NCBI GenBank assembly: GCA_007117835.1
Contig: SKFU01000042.1
Coordinates: 1 to 35,918 of the forward strand
Source: Candidatus Izemoplasma sp.
GTDB taxonomy: Bacteria > Bacillota_I > Bacilli_A > Izemoplasmatales > Izemoplasmataceae
DNA: 35,918 nt
Direction of reading: 5' to 3'
Under the pieces are notes generated by a model, which saw only the letters and a program-made list of their open reading frames with translations, had not been told where the DNA came from and did no database searches. Positions 1 through 7,980 of the stretch are shown piece after piece. Every line of letters starts with the position of its first letter. The first letter of the stretch is position 1. Made by a program: the position numbers and the translations under genes.

Positions 1-341
1 ATTGGTACCAAATGATTGACTTGGTACTGCATTTCGACGGTGTCTTCACTGAACAATTTTCTTCTTGGAACAATCGCGGCATTATGAATAAGCACATCGA
101 TGCCCTGATCAAAGTCACGGTTAATATAATCGCATGCTTGTTTTACAGAGTGTAACGATTTAAAATCTGCGCAAACCGTTGTCAATTTCCCTGAATGTGT
201 TTCTGTCAGCGTTTTGACTGTATTTAGTCGTGCTTGGTTTCTTGCAATCCCAATCACATGATGACCCTGTGCTGTTAAATGCAAAGTTAATGCTTTTCCG
301 ATGCCACTGGTCATACCAGTGATTACTATGGTTTTTCCCAT
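1..341 (-). CDS. Short-chain dehydrogenase/reductase, N-terminal part (cut by window edge)
   Basis: Translation from an ATG at 341 on the minus strand gives 113 codons with no stop before the window edge. The start reads MGKTIVITG and carries the NAD(P)-binding Rossmann motif TGMTSGIG at about residues 8-15, followed by an Asp (ADF) near residue 58 and the strand-4 motif IHNAA near residue 85. These are the classical SDR markers, so this is an NAD(P)-dependent oxidoreductase of unknown substrate. The C-terminal catalytic YxxxK region lies outside the window. A GAAAGGG Shine-Dalgarno sits just upstream of the start. A TATAAT-like -10 lies at 364-369, but no convincing -35 is visible. A longer open frame at 160-387 on the same strand is a shadow in another frame. 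Confidence 0.85.
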   Translation of the reverse strand, partial: MGKTIVITGMTSGIGKALTLHLTAQGHHVIGIARNQARLNTVKTLTETHSGKLTTVCADFKSLHSVKQACDYINRDFDQGIDVLIHNAAIVPRRKLFSEDTVEMQYQVNHLVP

Positions 342-369
342 TTGACCACACCCTTTCATCCACATTATA

Positions 370-397
370 TAAGAAAAAAGCGCACAATGTGTGCTTT
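370..397 (-). terminator. Rho-independent terminator after the 29-aa peptide gene
   Basis: On the minus strand a 10-bp hairpin (AAAGCACACA with TGTGCGCTTT, one A-C mismatch) is followed by a run of T with one interruption. It lies about 12 bases downstream of the TGA at 409-411 and separates the small gene from the SDR gene. Confidence 0.6.
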
Positions 398-408
398 AAT
401 ACATTTTT

Positions 409-498
409 TCATCCCCAGGTCAATAAACTGATCAGGACAACTAGAAACACAAACCCTACAATAATTATTAGTTTACGTACAACCAAAAAATCTTTCAT
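409..498 (-). CDS. 29-aa hydrophobic single-helix membrane peptide
   Basis: A 30-codon frame on the minus strand starts at an ATG preceded by AAAGGTGG with a 7-base gap, which is strong ribosome binding. The peptide begins MKDFLVVRK and continues as one almost uninterrupted hydrophobic stretch (about residues 10-27), ending LTWG. Two Lys and one Arg near the N-terminus suggest an N-in orientation of a single transmembrane helix. It has its own consensus promoter and terminator, so the transcript would be only about 150 nt. I do not recognise a family. Type I toxins and small membrane regulators have this general build, but no toxin motif or antisense RNA was identified, so function is open. 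The plus-strand frame covering 389-595 is its antisense shadow. Confidence 0.6.
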   Translation of the reverse strand: MKDFLVVRKLIIIVGFVFLVVLISLLTWG

Positions 499-529
499 TA
501 TTAAACCACCTTTGTTTTTCATCAAAACC

Positions 530-558
530 ATTATAACGAAGTGCGCATCGATTGTCAA
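530..558 (-). promoter_or_regulatory. Consensus sigma-A promoter of the 29-aa peptide gene
   Basis: Minus-strand TTGACA (553-558) and TATAAT (530-535) are separated by exactly 17 bases: a perfect match to the housekeeping consensus at both hexamers. The predicted start of transcription is about 25 bases upstream of the peptide's ATG. Confidence 0.8.
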
Positions 559-686
559 AACCCAATGCAGTGAATCTCTGTTTGGTTGCTTTTAAAAAAC
601 AACTGAAATTTTATTGTTTGGCATCGCTTCTTTTTAAACAACGGGCAAATGTTATCTGCTTGAATCATTTTTTATGCCCACAGGAT

Positions 687-727
687 ACAACTTAAAAAGA
701 CACCCAATGGGCGTCTTTTTAAGTTGT
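687..727 (-). terminator. Terminator after tRNA-Thr
   Basis: Long hairpin with 19-bp arms (687-705 and 709-727) around a 3-base loop. The one imperfect pair is a G-U wobble in minus-strand RNA and an A-C mismatch in plus-strand RNA, which favours the minus orientation. The 3' arm contains the T-run. It begins 4 bases after the tRNA CCA end. Confidence 0.75.
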
Positions 728-730
728 TTG

Positions 731-807
731 TGGTGCCGCTTACTGGAGTCGAACCAGCAACCTCTTCCTTACCATGGAATTGCTCTACCTGTTGGAGCTA
801 AAGCGGC
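731..807 (-). tRNA. tRNA-Thr (anticodon GGT)
   Basis: The minus strand folds as a full cloverleaf of 77 nt including an encoded CCA end. The acceptor stem is GCCGCTT/AAGCGGC, the D-arm is GCTC/GAGC, the anticodon loop is ATGGTAA and the T-loop is TTCGACT. Reading positions 34-36 gives GGT, which decodes Thr ACC/ACT. G1-C72 and C2-G71 agree with known threonine identity elements. The first anticodon-stem pair (27-43, A-G) is mismatched. It lies 54 bases downstream of the Rieske gene on the same strand and may be cotranscribed with it; a TAAAAT with a TG extension just upstream could also be its own -10. Confidence 0.92.
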
Positions 808-861
808 TTTTTAAGTCCTAGAACATTTTAACACAGCTAATTTCAAAAATAAAGCAAAAGA

Positions 862-1188
862 TTAAACTTCAATATAAACTTTATTTTCTTTAATTGTTAC
901 TTGGTATGTTTTCGCTTTTTTAGTCGGAACTTTAATAAACAACAGTTTCGCTTTTTCTTGGATTTGTCCGGTTTTAATATCAATTTGTGCATGATGCTTC
1001 GGGCAGGTAATGACACCGTCTTGATAAGACCCTTCAAATAACGACGCCTTCATATGAGGGCAACGGTCACTGATCGCATATACTTGATTTTCGTGGTATC
1101 CTAGCAGTACTGGTTCAGTACCGACAACAACACGTAGTTTTCCTGCTTTTTTTAGAAGTTCGACTGTGGTGACTTGTTTTAATCCCAT
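862..1188 (-). CDS. Rieske [2Fe-2S] ferredoxin
   Basis: This 108-residue soluble protein is a stand-alone Rieske domain. The two cluster-binding boxes are visible: CPHMKASL near residues 43-50 (Cys and His ligands) and CPKHHAQ near residues 62-68 (Cys and His ligands). Such proteins are the small electron-transfer partners of oxygenases or nitrite reductases, or act as free ferredoxins. No such partner gene is next to it, so the electron acceptor is unknown. There is no signal peptide or membrane helix. The ATG start follows AGAGGAGGG with a good spacing and a sigma-A promoter precedes it. The gene is divergent from the nucleoside kinase gene and upstream of tRNA-Thr. Confidence 0.9.
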   Translation of the reverse strand: MGLKQVTTVELLKKAGKLRVVVGTEPVLLGYHENQVYAISDRCPHMKASLFEGSYQDGVITCPKHHAQIDIKTGQIQEKAKLLFIKVPTKKAKTYQVTIKENKVYIEV

Positions 1189-1213
1189 AAATACCCTCCT
1201 CTTTTATAGTATA

Positions 1214-1243
1214 ATTATATCATGAATACGTTAAAAATCTCAA
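1214..1243 (-). promoter_or_regulatory. Promoter of the Rieske ferredoxin gene
   Basis: Minus-strand TTGAGA (1238-1243), 18-base spacer and TATAAT (1214-1219), ending about 26 bases upstream of the ATG. It is almost back-to-back with the promoter of the divergent kinase gene. Confidence 0.6.
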
Positions 1244-1260
1244 CTGAAAACCGATAAGAC

Positions 1261-1288
1261 TTGATAATGGGTTGGATTTTGGTAAAAT
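1261..1288 (+). promoter_or_regulatory. Promoter of the nucleoside kinase gene
   Basis: TTGATA (1261-1266), 16-base spacer, TAAAAT (1283-1288) with a TGG extended -10 immediately before it. The start codon follows 32 bases later. Confidence 0.55.
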
Positions 1289-1320
1289 AGAACTACACTC
1301 AAATGAAAGTGGGTTAAATA

Positions 1321-2964
1321 ATGTTTACATTAACCATCAATAATCAAGCCATGAAATTTGAAAAACCTGTGCGTTTATTAACGCTACTTGATGATCCGAA
1401 CAAGCGTTATTTTTTAGCGAAAGTTAACCATCGACTACGTGAACTACGTTATGTGATTGACTATGATGCCACGATAGAATGGATTGACATTCATCATCCT
1501 GAGGCCGTATTTACGTATGAAGCATCATTACGCTATTTGATTAGTAAGGCATTTTATAATTCAGATAGCGCATTGGATTTTAAGTTTAACTACAGCATAT
1601 CACGATCAACTTATTGCCACATTATTAATATTGGTAAAGCACAAGACATTCAAGAAATTGTGCATCGCTTAGACCAAGAAATGCGTCGATTGGTAAAAGA
1701 AGATTTGCCCATTGAACGTCTTAAAATGAGCAAGGATGATGCCAAAGAGTTTTACCAAAAACATGGGTACACCGATAAAATTGATGTCTTAAAATATCGT
1801 CCTGAAGACACGGTTCACTTTTACAAAAGTGGCCAATATATGAACTACATGTATAACCTCATGGTGCCTTCTACTGGGTATTTAAAAGACTTTAAATTAC
1901 GGATTTATCCGCCTGGGTTTTTATTGCAATACCCACGCAGTGAAACCAACGGTTTAATTCCCATCTTCGAGGATGCCCCAACCTATGGCAGAACACTGAT
2001 TAAAGCCAACCATTGGGCAACGTTAATTGACTCAGAAACCATTGCTAAGCTGAATCGATATGTTGAACAAAAACGGATTGCTGAGTTTGTTCAAATGAAT
2101 GAATCACGTCATAACAAAATGTTGCATGAGATTGGCCTAATTATTAAAGAAGAGCGTGAAGACATTCGTTTAATTGCCATTGCTGGACCATCATCAAGTG
2201 GAAAAACAACCTTTTCAACACGTTTAAGAATCGAATTAATGACACAAGGTTTAAAACCAATTATGATTTCCTTAGACGATTATTATTTGAATCGTGAGGC
2301 AATGATTCCCAATGAACAAGGTGAGATTGACCTAGAACATATCAATACGTTAGACATTGACTTGTTTAATCAAAATATGCTGGATTTAATCAGTGGGAAA
2401 ACTGTTCAAATCCCAATTTTTGATTTTAAAGAAAAACGACGTTCTGGGTTTAAAACGATGCAAGTTGAAGAGGGAAATCCAATCATCATTGAAGGCATTC
2501 ATGCCTTAAATGATTCGTTATCAAGCTTAATTCCTAAGCATCAAAAGTATAAAATATTCATCAGTCCTCAACTGCAAATTAATCTCGACCAGCACAATCC
2601 TATTGGCATTACGAGTTTACGTTTGTTAAGACGGATAGTCCGCGATCGTAAATTTAGAAACTCACCTGCAAGTCGCACCATATCGATGTGGGACTCAGTG
2701 CGTCGTGGTGAGTTTAAATGGATATATCCACATCAAGAGGGTGCGAATTATGTCTTTAATAGCGGGTTAATTTATGAACTGTGTGTCATGAAAAAATATG
2801 CGATGGATACATTGCAAGAAATAGATCGTGAGAGTGAATATTTCATCACCGCCAATCGATTGATTAAATTTTTAAAGTACTTTTTAGATATCGATGATGC
2901 TTATGTCCCGTGCAACTCTTTGTTAAGAGAGTTTATTGGTGGCAGTTGTTTTGATTCTGAATAA
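1321..2964 (+). CDS. Uridine-kinase-like nucleoside kinase with TGS/ThrRS-like N-terminal region
   Basis: The 547-residue protein has two parts. Residues 1 to about 230 resemble the threonyl-tRNA-synthetase-like N-terminal region (TGS fold plus second additional domain) found fused to P-loop kinases in many Firmicutes and Thermotogae. From about residue 283 there is a phosphoribulokinase/uridine kinase domain: Walker A GPSSSGKTTFS at about 289-299, then SLDDYYLNRE and the IIIEGIHAL strand. This architecture is usually annotated as nucleoside kinase, phosphorylating uridine/cytidine or a related substrate with NTP; the exact substrate is not proven. The start is the ATG after GAAAGTGGG, a modest ribosome site. 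It is a single-gene unit with its own promoter and a shared terminator. Confidence 0.85.
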   Translation: MFTLTINNQAMKFEKPVRLLTLLDDPNKRYFLAKVNHRLRELRYVIDYDATIEWIDIHHPEAVFTYEASLRYLISKAFYNSDSALDFKFNYSISRSTYCHIINIGKAQDIQEIVHRLDQEMRRLVKEDLPIERLKMSKDDAKEFYQKHGYTDKIDVLKYRPEDTVHFYKSGQYMNYMYNLMVPSTGYLKDFKLRIYPPGFLLQYPRSETNGLIPIFEDAPTYGRTLIKANHWATLIDSETIAKLNRYVEQKRIAEFVQMNESRHNKMLHEIGLIIKEEREDIRLIAIAGPSSSGKTTFSTRLRIELMTQGLKPIMISLDDYYLNREAMIPNEQGEIDLEHINTLDIDLFNQNMLDLISGKTVQIPIFDFKEKRRSGFKTMQVEEGNPIIIEGIHALNDSLSSLIPKHQKYKIFISPQLQINLDQHNPIGITSLRLLRRIVRDRKFRNSPASRTISMWDSVRRGEFKWIYPHQEGANYVFNSGLIYELCVMKKYAMDTLQEIDRESEYFITANRLIKFLKYFLDIDDAYVPCNSLLREFIGGSCFDSE

Positions 2965-2992
2965 TAAAAGCAGGCAATTGCCTGCTTTTATT
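2963..2992. terminator. Bidirectional terminator between the kinase gene and yaaA
   Basis: Perfect 30-base palindrome with 15-base arms, AATAAAAGCAGGCAA and its complement, flanked by A/T runs in both directions. It begins at the stop codon of the plus-strand kinase gene and ends at the stop of the minus-strand yaaA gene, so it can serve both convergent genes. Confidence 0.85.
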
Positions 2993-3695
2993 ATGCTTTT
3001 ACAAACACCAGTGTTTTTGATGTTGATAACTCGGATTGATAACAATAACCTTCTAATTTAACGGCTTTAATCGATGCGATAGTTTGGATATTTTCAAGTG
3101 CCATGGTGCGGACAAACAAGCCACGCATTTTTTTTACTTCGACGGCATGTTTTGTGGGTTTATCGTTGACCATTTTGATGAAATGAATATCAACCTTATT
3201 GGGGTGCTCATCGATGATTTGGGCGTATTCTTTCGAGGCCAAGTTAATAATAATCTTTGATGCTAGATGGGTAGTAATCTCAGGTTTCCAGCGGTCTGAT
3301 AATGATATATTGTTGATGCTTAAAGCCATTGGCAAGCGATAAAGCCCAATGGTATCTAATGGTCTTAATAGTCCATACATACCACTGATGATACGCACGT
3401 GTTTTTGTAAATACATCAGTGCATCTTCGTTTAAAGATGCTGCATCGAGTGCAATGTACTGTGGACCAGTATAGGCGTCTATTGCCGTATGTTTTTCTTC
3501 AAAATTTTGTAGTCGCTGATAGTTTTCTTTTGCAATGACAACACTACATGCATAAAAACGTTGTAACTCAGAAACACTTTTATCACGTAATGCGGTTAAC
3601 AACGCTTGTTGCGTTTGAAGAAAGCGCGGTTGCGTACGCGCGGACACTTTATTGCTTTCACGCATTGTTTTAGCTGGCGATAAAAGAATTATCAT
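2991..3695 (-). CDS. yaaA: YaaA family peroxide stress-response protein
   Basis: The 234-residue protein starts with the YaaA/DUF328 signature [11 protein letters not shown] and carries the later family motifs [32 protein letters not shown] and FVRTMA. The E. coli member limits free iron and DNA damage during hydrogen peroxide stress; biochemically it is a DNA-binding protein of the cytoplasm. Length is slightly below the E. coli protein (about 258). The start ATG overlaps the stop of msrAB by four bases (ATGA), so the two are translationally coupled, which fits a shared oxidative-stress role. Confidence 0.92.
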   Translation of the reverse strand: MIILLSPAKTMRESNKVSARTQPRFLQTQQALLTALRDKSVSELQRFYACSVVIAKENYQRLQNFEEKHTAIDAYTGPQYIALDAASLNEDALMYLQKHVRIISGMYGLLRPLDTIGLYRLPMALSINNISLSDRWKPEITTHLASKIIINLASKEYAQIIDEHPNKVDIHFIKMVNDKPTKHAVEVKKMRGLFVRTMALENIQTIASIKAVKLEGYCYQSELSTSKTLVFVKA

Positions 3696-4660
3696 GCGTC
3701 AAAGTCCTTAGATTTGTGTGCTTTAAACAGTGCAAGGTATTCTTCATAACCAGATTGTTTTAGTTGCTCAACTGGAATAAATTTTAACGCTGCTGAGTTG
3801 ATGCAGTATCGTACACCACCTGTAGCCTCAGGGCCATCATCAAACACATGACCCAAATGTGAATCGGCACGCACACTTCTAACTTCAATACGATTCATTC
3901 CAAGACCACGATCGAGGACTTCTTTTACTGGTGAGATTGGTTGAGTAAAACTAGGCCATCCACAGCCTGCGTCGTATTGATTGAGTGATGTAAATAACGG
4001 TTCACCACTCACCACATCAACATAAATACCCGCGGCTTTATTGTTCCAATAAGGATTATCAAACGGTGGTTCAGTCGCATTTTTTTGGGTAACTTGATAC
4101 TGTATTTTTGTTAAGCGCTTTTTCAAATCGCTTCGGTCAACCGGATCTTTCCAATACTTTTCAATAAACTTCTTTCTTCCCGATCCTTTTTTATACAGCT
4201 GATAGTGTAACGCATTTTTTTTGTGATAGTCTTGATGGTGTTCTTCTGCTTTGTAAAATGGTACTGCCTGTAAAATCGGTGTGACAATGGGTTGATTAAA
4301 TCGTCCGCTTTGTTCGAGTTCTATTTTAGATTTTTCGGCAATTTCTTTTTGTGCTTCATTGGTATAAAATATGGCTGTTTTGTAACTGTCACCACGATCA
4401 GAAAACTGGCCTGAATTGTCGGTAGGATCGATTTGACGCCAAAACTTATCGACCAATTTTTGGTACGTAATAATGGTTGGTTCATAAGTGATTTCTACGG
4501 CTTCTAGATGACTTGTAAGTCCCGAAACTACTGCTTCATATGTTGGGTAAGGTTCACTGCCACCCATATAGCCGCTGACAACTGATAAGACGCCAGGTAA
4601 AGAATCAAACGGTTCAACAACACACCAAAAACAACCGCCTGCAAAATACGCTTTTTCCAT
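3692..4660 (-). CDS. msrAB: Fused peptide methionine sulfoxide reductase MsrA-MsrB
   Basis: 322 residues with two catalytic domains in one chain. MsrA occupies about residues 1-155, with the catalytic GGCFWC box (Cys10), and repairs the S-epimer of Met sulfoxide. MsrB occupies about 175-310, with CGWPSF, the HLGHVF motif and catalytic RYCIN (Cys286), and repairs the R-epimer. The CxxC pairs of zinc-binding MsrB forms are not visible. No signal peptide is present, so it should act in the cytoplasm using thioredoxin. The ATG follows GAGGTGATATA. A TATAAT at 4678-4683 is a likely -10, with a poor -35. It forms a two-gene operon with yaaA. Confidence 0.96.
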   Translation of the reverse strand: MEKAYFAGGCFWCVVEPFDSLPGVLSVVSGYMGGSEPYPTYEAVVSGLTSHLEAVEITYEPTIITYQKLVDKFWRQIDPTDNSGQFSDRGDSYKTAIFYTNEAQKEIAEKSKIELEQSGRFNQPIVTPILQAVPFYKAEEHHQDYHKKNALHYQLYKKGSGRKKFIEKYWKDPVDRSDLKKRLTKIQYQVTQKNATEPPFDNPYWNNKAAGIYVDVVSGEPLFTSLNQYDAGCGWPSFTQPISPVKEVLDRGLGMNRIEVRSVRADSHLGHVFDDGPEATGGVRYCINSAALKFIPVEQLKQSGYEEYLALFKAHKSKDFDA

Positions 4661-4714
4661 TATATCACCTCAAGTTGATTATACTATTAAGTCAGTTTTT
4701 TCGCATGAAATAAG

Positions 4715-4740
4715 CAAAAAAAACACGTCTCAGACGTGTT
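4715..4740 (-). terminator. Terminator of the MrpD-like gene
   Basis: Minus-strand hairpin AACACGTC-TGA-GACGTGTT followed by eight T. It touches the stop codon of the MrpD-like gene. Confidence 0.85.
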
Positions 4741-6343
4741 ATAGTAATACAAAAAAGACAATTAAAACAACGATGTATGCAATGAACAAGATGTTTGCGG
4801 TTTCAAAAGAAACATTGAACTTCTTAAGTTTATCAACAACCTTACCTAATTTTTTCGTTAACACCAGATAAGCCAAATAAGCCCAAGCAATAATCACTGC
4901 ATAATCGATGATTGCATTCAAATTTATGCGTGACACATGGCTGAAATCTTGGCCGTAAAAAGTAAGAAATATCGGTGTGTAAAATAGACCCAGTACTATC
5001 ATCAGCGATGATAATCCAAGTAAAGTCACGACTTGAAGTTTACGTTCTTTCCAATAGCTAACGCTTTTATATCCAAGGAAAATCACTCCAAGTTTAATCA
5101 TTACCGTCGCTGTCCCGATGTTCATCACAGTAAAAACAAATGATTTAATAAGATCATCTGCGAGTGCATACTTAATCACAGATTTTGAGGCATAGCCGCC
5201 AAGTAAAGGTAATCCTGTTAAACTAAACATTGCAATAATCATCGCGATACTGAGTACCGGCAACGCCTTAAACACACCTTGTATTTCTCCGATTTTTTTT
5301 GTGCGATACACTTTAATGATGATGCCGGCACCAAAGAACAATACCATTTTTGATAAAGCATGGTTAAACACATGGAAAACACCACCATAAAATAAGTCGC
5401 CAGTGCCACTGGCCAATGCCATCGTAATTAGGCCCACTTGACTGACAGTCGAATACGCCAGTAGTTGCTTAATTGATGTTTGGCTAAAGGCAAACACCAC
5501 ACCCAGTATCGCACCGACTGCGCCAATCACAAAGAAGAAATCACCATAATTAAAGCCTGCAGTCGCGAACATAATGTTTATACGAATGAATAAATATAGC
5601 CCCCCTTTAACAATCAAGCCACTCAACAGTGCGCTGATTGGGGATTTAGCGGCCCCATGTGCTTTTGGCAACCACGTAAACACAGGAAATAATGCTGATT
5701 TAACACTAATACCTGAAAGCATTAAAATATAAGCGAACTTAACAATCAAGTGATTGCTTAACAATGGCATTGCATCTGCGATTCTATGTATATTGATGGT
5801 GCCAAACACAAAATAAACCATAATGATTCCAATTAAAAAAGCAAGCACGCCACTGGTGTTAAGTAATAAATAATAAAGTCCTGCTCGGAAAGAATCCCCA
5901 GCTTTATTAAAAGCGATTAAAATCGTGACAATAATCGTTGTTAATTCCAAAAAGACAAACATATTAAACAAATCATTGGTTTGTAAAAGTCCTAAAAATA
6001 CCCCTTGTAAAAACATCAAAAAAAACAAGAATGTATGATCTGTCTTTTTGGTATCAAAAACATACAGTAACACTGCCCACCAGCTGATTAAACTTAAAAA
6101 CACAAACCCCATGCTTAACGGGTCATTTGAGAGTGAAATCCCAATACGGTCATCCCAACCACCAAACACAAACGTTGTCGCTGTAAAATCAAGTCTAAAC
6201 TCTAAAAAGTATAGCACAGTCAAAACGGTCATCACCGCTTGTGCAATCAGTGATAAAACGTTCATGTGTTTGTTTTTAAACAGGTAAATAATTATCGCAC
6301 TGATGATTGGTATAAACACAAGTAATATCGGTATATGAATCAT
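4739..6343 (-). CDS. Lone MrpD/NuoN-type proton-conducting membrane protein
   Basis: 534 residues with about 14 hydrophobic helices, matching the proton-antiporter subunit family (MrpD/MnhD, NuoL/M/N). Conserved residues are visible: the helix-5 Glu in FVFLELTTI, the helix-7 Lys in TWLPKAHGAAKSPISALLSG, and the helix-8/12 region with FHVFNHALSKMVLFF. Family members move H+ (and Na+ in Mrp) across the membrane as parts of multi-subunit complexes. Here no other mrp or nuo gene is adjacent; the gene stands alone between two terminators, which is odd. The ATG at 6343 has GAGGTG at a good distance; an upstream in-frame GTG at 6352 lies inside that ribosome site and was rejected. Which complex it belongs to cannot be told. 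Confidence 0.85.
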   Translation of the reverse strand: MIHIPILLVFIPIISAIIIYLFKNKHMNVLSLIAQAVMTVLTVLYFLEFRLDFTATTFVFGGWDDRIGISLSNDPLSMGFVFLSLISWWAVLLYVFDTKKTDHTFLFFLMFLQGVFLGLLQTNDLFNMFVFLELTTIIVTILIAFNKAGDSFRAGLYYLLLNTSGVLAFLIGIIMVYFVFGTINIHRIADAMPLLSNHLIVKFAYILMLSGISVKSALFPVFTWLPKAHGAAKSPISALLSGLIVKGGLYLFIRINIMFATAGFNYGDFFFVIGAVGAILGVVFAFSQTSIKQLLAYSTVSQVGLITMALASGTGDLFYGGVFHVFNHALSKMVLFFGAGIIIKVYRTKKIGEIQGVFKALPVLSIAMIIAMFSLTGLPLLGGYASKSVIKYALADDLIKSFVFTVMNIGTATVMIKLGVIFLGYKSVSYWKERKLQVVTLLGLSSLMIVLGLFYTPIFLTFYGQDFSHVSRINLNAIIDYAVIIAWAYLAYLVLTKKLGKVVDKLKKFNVSFETANILFIAYIVVLIVFFVLL

Positions 6344-6386
6344 CGAAAACACCTCGATACATTAAATTGTCACGCAAATTATGAAT

Positions 6387-6392
6387 ATTATA
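6387..6392 (-). promoter_or_regulatory. Extended -10 element of the MrpD-like gene
   Basis: Minus-strand TGATATAAT (TATAAT at 6387-6392 with a TG extension) lies about 44 bases upstream of the ATG and directly after the preceding terminator. No good -35 hexamer is visible at 16-18 bases. Confidence 0.5.
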
Positions 6393-6395
6393 TCA

Positions 6396-6424
6396 CAAAA
6401 ACTGGCATTTGAGTAGCCAGTTTT
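6396..6424 (-). terminator. Terminator of the mbfA-to-PTS IIA operon
   Basis: Minus-strand hairpin AAAACTGGC / GCCAGTTTT with a 9-base loop; the second arm ends in five T. It lies 18 bases after the IIA stop codon. Confidence 0.75.
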
Positions 6425-6441
6425 CCTTGATACAAACACGG

Positions 6442-6891
6442 TTATATTGTCTTTAGTATTTCCATAAATTCTACTTTATTTTGCGTTAATTTTAGTGATT
6501 TGATAAACGCGCGATCAGTCATTTTACGCGTCAACATAGACAGTGTTTGTAAGTACAAATCTTCTTTGCCTTTAGGCATCGCAATCATAAAGACCACAGT
6601 CACCTTGTCTTTGTCGATGGAGGCATAATCAATCGGTGTTGACAGTTTGGCAACAGCGAGTGTTGGTTGGCGCACAGTATCAGACTTAGCATGTGGAATT
6701 GCGATGCCATACCCTAAACCTGTCGTGCTTAATTGCTCTCTTTGATTGAGTGCGTTAATGAACGCATCCGCATCAACAATAATATCATATTGATGTAAAC
6801 TGTGACTCATCGTCTCAAATAATTCGGATTGATTGGCAACACTGAGATTAAAAAAGACTAGTTTTTCATCCATTAGCGCTTGAATTTTCAT
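6442..6891 (-). CDS. Stand-alone PTS IIA domain protein (fructose/mannitol/nitrogen type)
   Basis: The 149-residue protein is a complete EIIA-2 domain. The phosphorylation site is the His in GYGIAIPHAKS, near residue 67, and the VVFMIAMPKG strand is also typical. Members take phosphate from HPr and pass it to an IIB domain, or act as regulators (PtsN-like). No IIB or IIC is encoded nearby, and the gene closes an operon with iron- and tRNA-related genes, so a regulatory role is as likely as sugar transport. This is an inference. The ATG is preceded by GGATGG. It lies 14 bases downstream of the membrane-protein gene. Confidence 0.88.
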   Translation of the reverse strand: MKIQALMDEKLVFFNLSVANQSELFETMSHSLHQYDIIVDADAFINALNQREQLSTTGLGYGIAIPHAKSDTVRQPTLAVAKLSTPIDYASIDKDKVTVVFMIAMPKGKEDLYLQTLSMLTRKMTDRAFIKSLKLTQNKVEFMEILKTI

Positions 6892-6905
6892 ATAAAAACC
6901 ATCCG

Positions 6906-7427
6906 TTATAAAATCTCAATGTCATCGTCTGATTCATTTTTCACATCAAAAACAAAATTATTGATGTGACGTTTAATGTCTGATTTATTCATGAAAACAA
7001 AGTTGTTTTTGCTTGGGAAAAACAACGTGTTTACAATTGGAATGAGTAAGAATATTAACCATCCCGGATGCCATAATTCAAACACAAACCCAATAACCAA
7101 ATAAACAACAGTAATCCCTAAAGTAACCATTTTTTTTGCGTTTAATCGGCCATTAAGAAACATATCTGTGATTGGAATCGCGAAAAACACAACCCAGCCT
7201 GGATGGGCTAAATCAAGTCCAATGGCGAGCCATAAAAAGACAAGTACAGTAATGAGTGGCATCGCTTGGTTTAATTTTCTCACAAAGTTCCCTGTGAGCA
7301 ATACGATTGATAATGGAATTAACAAAAAGAAACTTAACCCTAGTAACCACGCGTCTAAAACAAACCCACTGGCTAAAAATAACAATAAACTGATGAATGG
7401 CATTGCTGCAATTATTCTGTGTCTCAT
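6906..7427 (-). CDS. Membrane protein with repeated HPGW-type helix pairs
   Basis: 173 residues, no recognised enzymatic function. About six hydrophobic segments are arranged as a threefold repeat of a helix pair: LDAWLLGLSFFLLIPL, then LDLAHPGWVVFFAIPI, then FELWHPGWLIFLLIPI. The central box (L/F-W/A-HPGW-hydrophobic-IP) is best kept in the second and third copies. Similar HPGW helix pairs occur in Firmicutes as tails of helix-turn-helix proteins. A soluble acidic tail (about residues 140-173, ending ESDDDIEIL) follows the last helix. The ATG has AGGAG 8 bases upstream, inside the end of the mnmM-like gene; only one base separates the two genes. Confidence 0.75.
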   Translation of the reverse strand: MRHRIIAAMPFISLLLFLASGFVLDAWLLGLSFFLLIPLSIVLLTGNFVRKLNQAMPLITVLVFLWLAIGLDLAHPGWVVFFAIPITDMFLNGRLNAKKMVTLGITVVYLVIGFVFELWHPGWLIFLLIPIVNTLFFPSKNNFVFMNKSDIKRHINNFVFDVKNESDDDIEIL

Positions 7428-7428
7428 A

Positions 7429-7977
7429 TTAACAATCTCCTATCTTTTTTATGATGATGGTGTATGGTGAAATCAAATCGTTTATCCGCTCATATCGGAT
7501 ACAATAAAAATGTTTTTTGGATAAACCTTTGATTAGCGTACTTACTGCGTTACTTTCAATCACCCCATGCTCATGACCGCGATAAACGACAATACTCATA
7601 ACACCCTCAGTATTCAGCAACTTTAGACCTTGCTTAATGGCTAAAATTGTTGTGTTTGCTTGAGTATGGTAATCGCGACATCCATGGGGTAAATAGCCTA
7701 GGTTGAACATGATGGCATCAACGGGTTTATTCACATAGTGATGCATCACGTGATGACTGTCTTTGATGAGTTCAACGTTATGATAACGATGCATCATTAA
7801 GTGTTCTTTCGTATTATTCAGTGCTTTTTCTTGAATGTCAAAGGCATATACATGTTGGCACCGTTGTGCTAAAAATAGTGTATCATGGCCGTTACCACAA
7901 GTCGCATCAATCGAGATACTATTGGGTTTTAAGGCTTCTAAAACATGTCTTTTCACAAAATCTAACATCGTTTCCAT
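7429..7977 (-). CDS. mnmM: MnmM/YtqB-like SAM-dependent methyltransferase
   Basis: 182 residues of the class I methyltransferase fold (rRNA_methylase/YtqB family). The SAM-binding motif I is DATCGNGHDTLFLA (about residues 24-37), followed by the acidic YAFDIQ of motif II and the family box FNLGYLPHGCRD. B. subtilis YtqB, now MnmM, methylates 5-aminomethyl-2-thiouridine in the tRNA wobble position; the same role is inferred here. The ATG at 7977 comes three bases after the mbfA stop; its ribosome site is weak (GGTGTGG far upstream), so an ATG at 7968 remains possible. It is the second gene of the mbfA operon. Confidence 0.85.
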   Translation of the reverse strand: METMLDFVKRHVLEALKPNSISIDATCGNGHDTLFLAQRCQHVYAFDIQEKALNNTKEHLMMHRYHNVELIKDSHHVMHHYVNKPVDAIMFNLGYLPHGCRDYHTQANTTILAIKQGLKLLNTEGVMSIVVYRGHEHGVIESNAVSTLIKGLSKKHFYCIRYERINDLISPYTIIIKKIGDC

Positions 7978-7980
7978 GGG

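Noticed and set aside
7168-7470. 100-codon plus-strand frame across two minus-strand genes
   Set aside because: It is antisense to the HPGW membrane protein and the end of the mnmM-like gene, both with good ribosome sites or motifs.
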